Source: Aidingimonas halophila (GTDB lineage Bacteria > Pseudomonadota > Gammaproteobacteria > Pseudomonadales > Halomonadaceae). From it: DNA of 64,000 nt. Under the pieces are notes generated by a model that did no database searches, was not told the origin of the DNA, and saw nothing but the letters and a program-made list of their open reading frames with translations. Positions 36,130-44,917 of the stretch are shown here, in pieces; position 1 is the first letter of the stretch; each line of letters begins with the position of its first letter. Position numbers and translations under genes: made by a program. The stretch is taken from assembly GCF_900106955.1 (NCBI RefSeq), contig NZ_FNNI01000003.1, positions 372,001-436,000 on the forward strand. Direction: 5' to 3'.

Positions 36130-37653
36130 ATGAGCAAGCAACGAAACGATCAGGACGAACAGCAAACGCCCTCGCAGCAGGAGCCGAACGGTCCGGATCA
36201 GGAGAACACGGAAACTGACTCGACGCCGCCATCGTCCGATAGCGCCGAATCAACGCCCGGATCGAGTTCGGAGCAGAAGTCCAGGTCGTCGGGCGCGGCA
36301 TCTTCGTCACAGGAATCGGCCCAAGCGGATAAACACGCCACCGGTGACGATGCCAGTTCCAGCAAGGCATCGGCGTCGGGCCAGTCATCTCGTCAAGCGA
36401 GCAGCAGGAAAAAGGCGCCGCCCAGTGCTTCCGGCAAGTCCAAGTCCTCTCGATCGCAGCAGGCCGGTGGCAAGAGCGATAGTGCCAAGAGGGCGTCCTC
36501 CCAGGCGTCGGGTGAATCCTCCACCTCATCTTCCGCGGCAAGTCGCACTTCATCGTCGTCAGGGGCTGGGGGGCAGTCAGGGGCCCGACAGCCGAGTGAT
36601 AGCCAAGGGGGAGGCGGTGGCAACAAGACCGGTATCATCGCCCTGGTGCTGGTGATTGTGTTGGCGGTCGGCGCTCTCGTTGCCGGCTGGTGGGGATGGC
36701 AGCGTCTCGACCAGCAAGAGCAACGTTTAGCGCAAATGGATGCTAATGCCGAGGCCATCAGTGAACTGGAAACTCGACTTGAAGAGAGCAACAGCGAGCG
36801 CCAGTCCGAAATGGACGAGGCCCTGTCGTCACTGCGCAATGATTTCGACGATTATCGTAGCGAGATGAACAGCACCCTGGACGATGTGCTTGAAGACCTC
36901 TCCAGTGAACAGGATACCGACGAGCGCGAGTGGTTGCATGCCGAGGCTGCCTATCTGTTACGGCTTGCCAATCAGCGTTTGCAGCTCGAGCGTGATGCCG
37001 AGGGAGCCGCTGCGCTATTGCGGACGGCCGATGAACGTTTGCGCGAAGCTGACAACCCTGCGCTGACGCCGGTCCGTCGAGAGATCGCGTCCGAACTGGC
37101 CGAACTGGAATCCGTGCCGAAAGTCGACCGCACGGGGTTGTATCTTTCTCTCAACGCACAACAGGAGCAACTCGCCGGATTACCGCTCAAGCAGGATGTC
37201 GAAGCCCAGACGGTCGAAGGTGAGGATGGCCAGGGGCCGACAGGGGGGTGGCAGGAACAGTTGGCCCATTTTGGTGCTGAACTCAAGGATCTGGTGACGG
37301 TTCGACGCCACGATCAAGCGCTGGAAGCGCTGATTTCGCCCGAACAGGAATCCTATCTGAGGCAGAATGTACGTCTGCTGATTGAACAGGCGCAATTGGC
37401 CCTGCTCAAAGAAGAAGAAGCGCTGTATGAGGCCAGCCTCGAAAAGGCTATCAACCTGGTGGAGACCTATTACGATACCGAACGGGATGGCGTTCAGTCC
37501 GTGCTTGACCGGCTAGCATCGTTGCGCGAAGAGGCCGTACGCCCCGAACTCCCCGATATCAGTGGCTCTCAGCAGGCCCTGTCATCCTTCATCGAACGTC
37601 GCTTTGAAAACGATGGCGATCGAGAAGCGGACGAACAGGGGGATGAGGAATGA
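36130..37653 (+). CDS. hemX: HemX-like membrane protein of the heme operon
   Basis: 507 residues. Residues 1 to about 165 are a cytosolic low-complexity region rich in Ser, Gln, Ala, Lys and Gly; one transmembrane helix follows (about 168-190, IIALVLVIVLAVGALVAG); then a coiled coil and a helical periplasmic domain with HAEAAYLLRLANQRLQLERD. Often labelled uroporphyrinogen-III methyltransferase, but I see no SAM-binding motif, so enzyme activity is unlikely. The last bases overlap hemY by four. The Ser-rich N terminus is unusually long. Confidence 0.9.
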   Translation: MSKQRNDQDEQQTPSQQEPNGPDQENTETDSTPPSSDSAESTPGSSSEQKSRSSGAASSSQESAQADKHATGDDASSSKASASGQSSRQASSRKKAPPSASGKSKSSRSQQAGGKSDSAKRASSQASGESSTSSSAASRTSSSSGAGGQSGARQPSDSQGGGGGNKTGIIALVLVIVLAVGALVAGWWGWQRLDQQEQRLAQMDANAEAISELETRLEESNSERQSEMDEALSSLRNDFDDYRSEMNSTLDDVLEDLSSEQDTDEREWLHAEAAYLLRLANQRLQLERDAEGAAALLRTADERLREADNPALTPVRREIASELAELESVPKVDRTGLYLSLNAQQEQLAGLPLKQDVEAQTVEGEDGQGPTGGWQEQLAHFGAELKDLVTVRRHDQALEALISPEQESYLRQNVRLLIEQAQLALLKEEEALYEASLEKAINLVETYYDTERDGVQSVLDRLASLREEAVRPELPDISGSQQALSSFIERRFENDGDREADEQGDEE

Positions 37654-38873
37654 GAAAGCTGATCCTACTGATCGTCGTCGGTCTCGCCGTCGGGGCCCTG
37701 TTCGGTCAATTGATGCAGTCCGTGCCGGGATACTGGCTGGTTCGTGTCGGCGATACGTCGATACAGACATCATTCTGGTTTGGCCTGATACTGCTGTTGG
37801 CAACGTTTCTGGTCCTTCACTTTACGCTGCGCGTGTTGATGCGGCTGCGTCGCCCGGTCAGTCGGTTCAAGCTGTGGAACAGTCGAGCGCGGCACCGGAA
37901 TGCGATGCGCCGGACGGTGCGCGGCCTGGTAGCCTTGGCCGAAGGCCGCTGGAAACGCGCCGAGAAATCGTTGGTCAAGGCCGCCGACGACTCCAGCACC
38001 CCGTTGGTCAATTATCTGTCTGCAGCACTGGCGGCGCATTACCAGGGACGTTATGACCAGGCGGATACGCTGCTCAAACGAGCCCACCTCAGTACCGAAG
38101 GTGCCGATACTGCGGTCGGTATGGTGCAAGCACAACTGATGCTCGACCGGCAGCAATTCGAGGAAGCGCTGGCAACGCTGACTCGGCTGGATCGTCAATT
38201 GCCTAACCACCCCCAGGTGTTGAAGCAGCTCAAACAGGCCTATCTGAGCGTCAACGACTGGGATGGCCTGCGTCGTTTGATGCCGCGCATGGCGTCCCAG
38301 CAGTTGATTTCCCAGGAAGAGCAACATTCGCTGGAACAGCGGGCCTATCGTGAGTTGCTCATGCAGGCGTCTCAACATCCCGAAGATATCGAGCGCGTCC
38401 GCAACCTGTGGGCCGATATGCCCGACTATCTGCGTGGCGATGTCGATCTGGTGGTGTTGTATGCCGAAGCCCTGATTCGAGGAAACGAGGAGGGGCTGGC
38501 GGAGCGCCTGTTGCGCCACTCTCTGAAAGAGCACTGGGATTCCCGTTTGGTGCTACGCTATGGATTGCTGAATGTCGATGCCGGTCGCCAGCTCGCCTAT
38601 GCCGAAAAATGGCTGCAGGAGCGCCCCAACGACCCGGATCTTCTGTTGACGCTGGGCCGCCTTTCGCTCCGCAATGCCTACTGGGGCAAGGCGCAAGAGT
38701 ATTTCGAGGCAAGCCAACGCCAGCGTCCGAGCGGTGTCGTCTGTGCCGAACTTGCCAGGCTCTATGCCAATCTCGGTGAACACAACAAGAGCCAGCTCTA
38801 TTATCGGCAGAGTGTCGAACTGCTCGATAAATCGTTGCCGGCACTGCCTCAGCCGAGCGACGAGAATCTCTAG
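37650..38873 (+). CDS. hemY: HemY-like TPR membrane protein
   Basis: 407 residues with two N-terminal transmembrane helices (about 3-25 and 40-62) and a helical region of tetratricopeptide-like repeats (for example LANLGEHNKSQLYYRQSVEL at the C terminus). It belongs to the proteobacterial HemY family of the hemCDXY operon, not protoporphyrinogen oxidase. Role in heme synthesis or its membrane organisation is presumed. Last gene of the operon, followed by a strong terminator. Confidence 0.92.
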   Translation: MRKLILLIVVGLAVGALFGQLMQSVPGYWLVRVGDTSIQTSFWFGLILLLATFLVLHFTLRVLMRLRRPVSRFKLWNSRARHRNAMRRTVRGLVALAEGRWKRAEKSLVKAADDSSTPLVNYLSAALAAHYQGRYDQADTLLKRAHLSTEGADTAVGMVQAQLMLDRQQFEEALATLTRLDRQLPNHPQVLKQLKQAYLSVNDWDGLRRLMPRMASQQLISQEEQHSLEQRAYRELLMQASQHPEDIERVRNLWADMPDYLRGDVDLVVLYAEALIRGNEEGLAERLLRHSLKEHWDSRLVLRYGLLNVDAGRQLAYAEKWLQERPNDPDLLLTLGRLSLRNAYWGKAQEYFEASQRQRPSGVVCAELARLYANLGEHNKSQLYYRQSVELLDKSLPALPQPSDENL

Positions 38874-38908
38874 AAGCCGCTGTTTTCATCTGATCGATTT
38901 GCTCTCCT

Positions 38909-38933
38909 GGGCGCCGCAAGGTGCCCTTTTTTT
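38909..38933 (+). terminator. Intrinsic terminator of hemCDXY
   Basis: Stem GGGCGCC / GGTGCCC with tetraloop GCAA, followed by an eight-T run, 35 bases after the hemY stop. Confidence 0.9.
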
Positions 38934-39036
38934 AACGCCTCTGCGCGGAAACGATGCACTTATTTGGTTTTCTGATAGGCAATATCAGTCTCATGAGTTG
39001 TCCAATTGGTCAGGTGTTGCCTAGTCTGTCCCAAGC

Positions 39037-39058
39037 ATATTGACCATGTGGTCAATAT
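39037..39058. promoter_or_regulatory. 22-bp perfect palindromic operator candidate before the purine permease
   Basis: Two 10-bp arms, ATATTGACCA and its exact complement, around a 2-base centre (TG). The site ends 59 bases before the permease start. Length and symmetry suit a GntR- or TetR-type dimer. It is not the PurR consensus. The regulator is not adjacent. Confidence 0.6.
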
Positions 39059-39117
39059 TGGCGTGTGCAAGCCGGTTGACCGGTATCACCAATGCCCATT
39101 TCAACAACAAAGGGACC

Positions 39118-40491
39118 ATGACCATGCAACACCCATCGACTGCATCCGCCGAGACGCCGCGGTCAGGCGCGTCGCATCCCGGGAAGTGGCTGGATGCCTA
39201 CTTCAACGTGAGCCGTCGCGGTTCAGCGGTCAAAACGGAGATACTGGCCGGGATTGCCACTTTCCTGGCCTCCATGTACATCATCGTTGTCAATCCGGCG
39301 ATTCTGAGCGATGCGGGAATTCCGTTTTCTGCAGCACTATCCGCGACCGTCATGATCAGTTTCATGAGCAGCCTGGCGATGGGGCTTTATGCGCGTAACC
39401 CCATCCTCGTGGCACCGGGTATGGGCATGAATGCACTGTTCACATACACCCTGGTAATGGGGGCCGGGCTTTCCTGGGAAGTCGCCCTGGGGTGTGTATT
39501 CTGGTCGGGAGTCCTGTTCGCGATCCTGGCCATGTTCAACGTTCGACAGGCCATTATCGAGGCGATTCCGGAGTCACTGCGCTACGCCATCACCTGTGGC
39601 ATTGGCTTGTTCATTACTTTCATCGGGCTAAAGAACGCGGGATTCATCGTCGGTAGTGAAGCCACACTGGTTTCGCTCGGGTCGCTGAGTCCGTCACTGG
39701 TGACCTTCTTCATCGGCATGATGGCAACTGTCGTTCTAGTGATCATGCGTTTCAACGGTGCATTGATCCTGGGTATCGCACTGACGACGCTGCTGGCGGC
39801 GCCCATGGGACGCTTGTGGGGTGAAGAAGTGCTGGTTGAATGGGGCGGCATGATGGCCTGGCCCGATTTCAGTGCGGTCATGCAGGTGGATATCTGGGGA
39901 GCGCTGAAAGTCGCTTACTTGCCTTTCATCTTCGTCATGCTTTTCACCAATTTTTTCGATGCGCTGTCTTGTTTCATGGCGCTCTCTGAATCCGCCGACC
40001 TCAAGGATGATCAGGGTAATCCGCGCAATCTCAAGCGCTCCATGACCGTTGATGCGTTTGCCTCGATGATTGCCGCCCCTTTGGGGACGAGTGCGGCACA
40101 GACGTTCATTGAATCCGGAGCCGGTGTCGCACAGGGAGGGCGGACCGGACTGGTGGCGGTGGTCATCGCGCTGCTGTTTCTGCCATTCCTGTTTCTTTCG
40201 CCACTGCTTTCGCTGGTGCCGGGAATTGCAACGGCCCCTGCGTTGGTGCTGGTCGGGTTATTCATGCTGGCGCCTGTCGGCAAGATCGACTGGTCACGCT
40301 ATGATCAAGCGTTTCCGGCGTTCCTGGCCATTATACTGATGCCGTTGACATATTCGATCACGCTGGGGATTGCGTTCGGCTTCCTGAGTTTCGTGATCAT
40401 CAAGGCATGCACAGGGAAGCTGGCCGAGATCAAGCCGGCAATGTGGATATCGGCGGCATTGAGTATCGTCATGCTGGTGACGGCCCACTGA
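39118..40491 (+). CDS. NCS2-type purine permease (AzgA-like)
   Basis: A 457-residue polytopic protein of the AzgA branch of nucleobase transporters for adenine, guanine and hypoxanthine. Signatures: SMYIIVVNPAILSDAGIP, LVAPGMGMNALFTYTLVMG, FFDALSCFMALSE and GTSAAQTFIESGAGVAQGGR. Start ATG 39118 follows AAAGGG; a second ATG two codons on is possible. The gene stands alone between terminators, with a palindrome upstream, so it probably answers to its own regulator. Confidence 0.93.
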   Translation: MTMQHPSTASAETPRSGASHPGKWLDAYFNVSRRGSAVKTEILAGIATFLASMYIIVVNPAILSDAGIPFSAALSATVMISFMSSLAMGLYARNPILVAPGMGMNALFTYTLVMGAGLSWEVALGCVFWSGVLFAILAMFNVRQAIIEAIPESLRYAITCGIGLFITFIGLKNAGFIVGSEATLVSLGSLSPSLVTFFIGMMATVVLVIMRFNGALILGIALTTLLAAPMGRLWGEEVLVEWGGMMAWPDFSAVMQVDIWGALKVAYLPFIFVMLFTNFFDALSCFMALSESADLKDDQGNPRNLKRSMTVDAFASMIAAPLGTSAAQTFIESGAGVAQGGRTGLVAVVIALLFLPFLFLSPLLSLVPGIATAPALVLVGLFMLAPVGKIDWSRYDQAFPAFLAIILMPLTYSITLGIAFGFLSFVIIKACTGKLAEIKPAMWISAALSIVMLVTAH

Positions 40492-40515
40492 TGAACATCC
40501 GAGGTGTCCATACTG

Positions 40516-40545
40516 ACGGGGGCCGCCGACCGGCAGCCCCCGTTG
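40516..40545. terminator. Hairpin between convergent permease and MscS genes
   Basis: 8-bp stem ACGGGGGC / GCCCCCGT with a 14-base loop, in the 79-base convergent gap. The following T-rich sequence is short on the plus strand (TTGTTG), so it is a modest terminator. Confidence 0.6.
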
Positions 40546-40570
40546 TTGGCGTGGATCCTGACATTAACCG

Positions 40571-42937
40571 CTATGAGGGCTCGTCGACGTCATCGCCATC
40601 CGGCTTATCATGCGACGCGTCGCCGATGTGGTCGACATCCTCCTGACGGTTTCCTGCGGTGGTCGACGAGGTTTTCGGCGAGCGTTTCGAGCCATCGAGC
40701 AGCCGGAGGTTGGCGGCCGGGGCACTGCCATCCTTGTCTTCGCCGAAATACAGCGTGGTATGCGGAAAGGGGATCTCGATGCCGGCTTCGTCGAAGCGCA
40801 TCTTGACCAACCGATTATAGGCGCGACCCACAGCCCACTGGTCGCCGGGTGTGGTCTTGATCACGACACGAATATTGACCGAGCTGTCGGCCAGGGCGAT
40901 GACACCCGCGACTGTCAAGGGCGCGAGCAGTTTGCTGCCATGTTCTTCGCTGGCCTTGAGATCCTCGAATGCCTGTTCCAACTGCGCTATTGCTTCGTCG
41001 ATATTCTCGCGATAAGCGATACCGTATTCGCCAACATGGTTGCCGAACTCGCGCATGTAGTTGGATACCGTATCGACGCTGGAGAAAGGCACGATGTGAT
41101 AGGTGCCCGAGAGATCACGAATTGCCACCGAGCGGATGCTCAAACGTTCGGCGGTTCCGGTAATGCCGCCGACCGTCACGACGTCGCCGGTATTCATGGC
41201 GTTTTCGACCTGAATGAAGACTCCAGTGATGATGTCCTGCACCAACTTCTGTGCCCCGAAACCGATGGCCAGACCCAATACACCGGCACCGGCGATCAGT
41301 GGACCGATGTTGATGCCGATCTCCGACAGCACGATCATCGCCGTGATGGTGATGATGGCGATCGCCAGTGCGTTGCGGAACAGGCTGAGCAGCGTCTTGG
41401 CACGAGCGGAGGGTTCGCCGCCACCGGTCTCGGGGTTGAGACGGTGCTCTATCAGGCTCGCCAGAGCGATCCAGACGACTAACGCCAGTACGATGATGAA
41501 GAAGGCGCTGAACAGATTGCCGGTCAACGCGCGTCCCGCTTCGGAGGCGTACCAGGCAGCCAGATCGAAGGCGTTCCAGGCATTGAGCGTCATCATGACC
41601 ACGACGATCAGGATAACGGCCCGAATGATGCGCAGTATATTGGGCACGTAAGCGTTGAGCCGCTTTTCCAGCATCGGCAGCTTGTCGCGTAGTGCGTCGG
41701 ATAGCTGAATCCGTCGCCCGATCGTCTGTGTCAGCAGGTTGGACACCAACGCACCGACACCGATGATGATCAGGGTCTTGAGTGTAGCCATCGCCACGAA
41801 AGGCAGGGCATCTTCAGGACGGAGCAGCGTGACCAGCAAGACCATCAGGAAGTACGCGATAGCAAACCCGTGCCAGAGTTTGGCCAGCAGGTTCAGGGAG
41901 ACCCGCGTGGCATGCATGCTGGAGCGTTCGGCGGCCCGTTCAATGGAGTGACGCAGATAAAGCCGATTCTTGAGCACCACGCTCACGGCGTAAATGAAGG
42001 CACCCAGCATGATCAGGGTACCGATGGCCTGGCCGAGAGCTGTAGAGACATAGAAATTGATCAACGGCACGACCACCAACAATCCGTAACCGACCAGGCC
42101 GATCAACCGGGCAAACCAGGTGTTCCAATAGGAGGCATCGGTTGCCGAAATCGGCAGCAAACGCAGGCCTTCATAGCGGGAAGCGAACAGCATGCGCAAG
42201 CCTGCCTTGAGCAGTTCGATGACCAGGAAGGCATTGAGGAACAGCGACGCTCGTGTCGATAGCTCGCCGCTTTCGCCGATGGCAAAGGTGGCAATCAGGC
42301 TCCCGCCGACGTAGGCGAGCAGGACGATCAGTACATCGACAACGGCGGCCATCCCGACGGCAAGTACCAGTCGCAGTACAGGGGTAAGCCGGCTGCCGGA
42401 GGTCGACCATTGACTGATACGGGTAAACAGGGAGCGTGCCAGATAGCGGAAAACCAGAAATACCGCGATGGTGGCAATGATCACCAGGCCGAGATTGATC
42501 GCGGCCGATGTGAACGCACTGGCATCGAATGAGCTGGCACTCGCTGCAGCGGAGTCGGCGCCGAACAGGCCGGCGATGGCGGAAACCAATTGACTGAACT
42601 GGCTGCCGAGGTCGCCGACAATCTGGCTCGAGGTTTCCGCCAGTCGACGTGGCAAGGAGACCTCTTCGGCCGTCTGATCGCTGGGCGCTTCCGAAGCGAT
42701 CCCGGTCGAGGCGTCGTCAGAGGATGGTTCGAGGTGGCCCTCTGTGTCTGCGAGTTGCCGCAGGTCGTCAATTAACTGGTTTCGGGCCTCTTCATTTTCC
42801 AACAAGTCCGCCAGTGTCGCGTAGGCGGGGGCATCGGCGGTGCCTTCGTCCTGTTGGGCCTGCGCAGTAGGGACGATCAATAGGGTGGTGATGAGCAACC
42901 AACCAATCAATAACGCCAGAGAACGTAGTTTCAGCAC
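40571..42937 (-). CDS. Large MscS-family mechanosensitive channel
   Basis: A 788-residue protein starting at GTG 42937 with GGGAGG upstream. A signal peptide (to about residue 28, VPTAQAQQ), an acidic periplasmic region, about eleven transmembrane segments, then the MscS core: pore helix region GAGVLGLAIGFGAQKLVQDIITG, the beta domain with GDVVTVGGITGTAERLSIR, and a C-terminal alpha/beta domain. An acidic tail follows. It should open on hypo-osmotic shock to release solutes, fitting the ectoine-using lifestyle. Preceded by tandem TGTACA repeats. Confidence 0.92.
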   Translation of the reverse strand: MLKLRSLALLIGWLLITTLLIVPTAQAQQDEGTADAPAYATLADLLENEEARNQLIDDLRQLADTEGHLEPSSDDASTGIASEAPSDQTAEEVSLPRRLAETSSQIVGDLGSQFSQLVSAIAGLFGADSAAASASSFDASAFTSAAINLGLVIIATIAVFLVFRYLARSLFTRISQWSTSGSRLTPVLRLVLAVGMAAVVDVLIVLLAYVGGSLIATFAIGESGELSTRASLFLNAFLVIELLKAGLRMLFASRYEGLRLLPISATDASYWNTWFARLIGLVGYGLLVVVPLINFYVSTALGQAIGTLIMLGAFIYAVSVVLKNRLYLRHSIERAAERSSMHATRVSLNLLAKLWHGFAIAYFLMVLLVTLLRPEDALPFVAMATLKTLIIIGVGALVSNLLTQTIGRRIQLSDALRDKLPMLEKRLNAYVPNILRIIRAVILIVVVMMTLNAWNAFDLAAWYASEAGRALTGNLFSAFFIIVLALVVWIALASLIEHRLNPETGGGEPSARAKTLLSLFRNALAIAIITITAMIVLSEIGINIGPLIAGAGVLGLAIGFGAQKLVQDIITGVFIQVENAMNTGDVVTVGGITGTAERLSIRSVAIRDLSGTYHIVPFSSVDTVSNYMREFGNHVGEYGIAYRENIDEAIAQLEQAFEDLKASEEHGSKLLAPLTVAGVIALADSSVNIRVVIKTTPGDQWAVGRAYNRLVKMRFDEAGIEIPFPHTTLYFGEDKDGSAPAANLRLLDGSKRSPKTSSTTAGNRQEDVDHIGDASHDKPDGDDVDEPS

Positions 42938-43072
42938 GCTGCGACCTCCCTATTCGCGTGGAATCGGACTCGGTGCCACCCCGAGAGGCACCCGGGAGCC
43001 GGAAATATGTATTGGTATCCTAGGACGTTGGCGTGTTCCACGTCATGGTCTCGATCCAGTCATGAAACAACA

Positions 43073-43106
43073 ATTGTACAGATATTGTACATGAAGCGAC
43101 TGTCAA
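43073..43106 (-). promoter_or_regulatory. MscS-gene promoter with tandem ATTGTACA repeats
   Basis: Minus strand: -35 TTGACA (43106-43101), 16-base spacer, weak -10 TATCTG (43084-43079). Plus-strand repeats ATTGTACA occur at 43073-43080 and 43084-43091, an 11-bp period, each holding the palindrome TGTACA. They cover the -10 region. Candidate repressor site. Confidence 0.45.
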
Positions 43107-43120
43107 GCCAAGAACTATCC

Positions 43121-43672
43121 TCAATCTTCATCCTCTTCGTAAGGCTGGACCGGGGAGTCCTCATCACACTCGGGATCCGTCGTGAAGGTTTCACGCACAT
43201 CCAGTACGCCGAGATGTTTGATGGTGCGACGGCCGAGGAGAATGGGATAATGCATGTTGCTCCGGTCACGCAGGCTGAAATCCTCTTCGTAGATCGTATC
43301 ACCCATGCAGATGTCCATGATGACTGTCGGTCGCCGTGACTCACCGCCGGCACCGCGCAGGATCAAGTTGCGATTGACCTCCTTCTCGAGAGTTTCGGAA
43401 GTCACTTCCCCTGTTTCTTCATCCTCCAGTTCGATACGGAAGCGAACCCACTCTTCACCATCCTTCTCGAATCGTTCGATATCCCGGGCATCCATCGACG
43501 AGGTGAGAGCGCCACTGTCCAGCTTGGCTTTCACCTCGACACCCCATGGCTCGACAGTCGTCTTCTCGACCCAGCCGAATGTCTTGTCATCACCCGCTGC
43601 CGCAACGCCGGTGAAAGCAAGCAGCAGCGTGCTTGCAGCAGTGAGTAAGGAAAAGCGCATACGATGAAGCAT
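43121..43672 (-). CDS. Exported retropepsin-like (RimK-associated, pfam05618-type) protein
   Basis: About 183 residues with a signal peptide (SLLTAASTLLLAFTGVAAA) and a retropepsin-like domain: KLDSGALTSSMDA carries the Asp-Ser-Gly active-site triplet, followed by NLILRGAGGESRRPTV, DRSNMHYPILLGRR. Members are often mislabelled ATP-dependent zinc proteases. I start at ATG 43672, with AAGGAGG just upstream. The C-terminal tail is very acidic. Upstream of the MscS gene on the same strand, 183 bases apart. Confidence 0.83.
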   Translation of the reverse strand: MLHRMRFSLLTAASTLLLAFTGVAAAGDDKTFGWVEKTTVEPWGVEVKAKLDSGALTSSMDARDIERFEKDGEEWVRFRIELEDEETGEVTSETLEKEVNRNLILRGAGGESRRPTVIMDICMGDTIYEEDFSLRDRSNMHYPILLGRRTIKHLGVLDVRETFTTDPECDEDSPVQPYEEDED

Positions 43673-43840
43673 CGGACCTCCTTCGATAGGGCGCATGACG
43701 CAATGACCTGACTAATCCTGCCGGAATAATGGGGCAACGTATAGCCGTCGTGTCTGCTCGCTTTTCCGTTTCATCATATGAGGACTATCGTATACTGGTT
43801 GTGAACACGATGTCTGGCCATGACGAAACAAGGAAGTGCG

Positions 43841-44809
43841 ATGCGCCGTGCCGTTGCTGTCTGTGCATGTATGATTCTCGCCGTGCCGGGTGGTGCGGTG
43901 CCGGTGCAGGCGGAAGAGGATTATCCGGACCGGGCCATTCGCCTGGTGATTCCCTTCGGTCCGGGCGGAGCGACCGACGTGCTGTTCCGACGGGTGGCCG
44001 ATTGGCTCGAGACGTCACTGGACACACCGATCGACCCTGTCAATGTGTCCGGCGATGCAGCGATTCGGGGGGCGAGCGATGTCAAGGAGGCGACCCCCGA
44101 TGGTTATACGTTGCTGGGTAGCCATCAGACATTGTCGCTCTCCTATCTGTATGGCAAGGCCGATTTTTCTTATGAGGCCTTTGCGCCTGTGGCTCTGCTG
44201 ATGCGCACGATCAACATCCCCGCCACACGGGCGGATCACCCCGTGGACGCGGCCGATGGGATCGCTCCCTATGTCGCCAAGCATGGTGACAACGTTCGAT
44301 TCGGCATGATCGAAGGCTCGACGGATCATTTCTTCTGGCTGCATTTCTTCGAGGAAGCCGGCATCGATCAGGATCAGGTGGCACTCGTGGGATACCCTGA
44401 CACGGCATCCCAGATTGCCGCTCTGATGACGGGGGAAATCGATTTCTCGATGCTCAACCTGCCTTCCGGTGGTGAATTGTTCGCATCGGGCACGTTAACG
44501 CCTTTGGGCGTGGCCGATACACAGCGGCTACCCACACTGCCGAGCGTGCCGACCCTGCAGGAGCAGGGAATCGACATGGTGAATACGACCGACCGGGGGC
44601 TGTTCGCTCCGCTGGGGACACCGATTGAACGACGAGACGTGCTGGTGTCGGCGCTTCTGCAGGTACTCGATGACGATATGCATCGCCAACGACTGGAGCG
44701 GGAATTCGGCACCCGTATTCATGTGCAATCGTCGGGAGACTACTCGCGTGTGCTGGATGAGCAGTTTCGTCGCCTGGAAGAGTTGGCGAAAGCGATCGAT
44801 TTCGACTGA
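43841..44809 (+). CDS. Bug/TctC-type periplasmic solute-binding protein (orphan)
   Basis: About 322 residues with a signal peptide (AVCACMILAVPGGAVPVQA) and the TctC fold: YPDRAIRLVIPFGPGGATDVLFR near the N terminus, ending with a long helix. I start at ATG 43841, with AAGGAAG upstream; an earlier in-frame ATG at 43820 lacks a ribosome site. Such proteins bind carboxylates for tripartite tricarboxylate transporters, but no TctA/TctB genes are near. It lies 108 bases before a GGDEF-EAL sensor gene on the same strand. Confidence 0.88.
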   Translation: MRRAVAVCACMILAVPGGAVPVQAEEDYPDRAIRLVIPFGPGGATDVLFRRVADWLETSLDTPIDPVNVSGDAAIRGASDVKEATPDGYTLLGSHQTLSLSYLYGKADFSYEAFAPVALLMRTINIPATRADHPVDAADGIAPYVAKHGDNVRFGMIEGSTDHFFWLHFFEEAGIDQDQVALVGYPDTASQIAALMTGEIDFSMLNLPSGGELFASGTLTPLGVADTQRLPTLPSVPTLQEQGIDMVNTTDRGLFAPLGTPIERRDVLVSALLQVLDDDMHRQRLEREFGTRIHVQSSGDYSRVLDEQFRRLEELAKAIDFD

Positions 44810-44917
44810 CTCACTCTCAAGTCATGACCGCAATGGCCGATAGCATAGGGGAGGTTCCCACGATAACGCCCGCCATTTCCTGATCACCCGTACTATCGGG
44901 GAGTTCTTGTTCCACCC

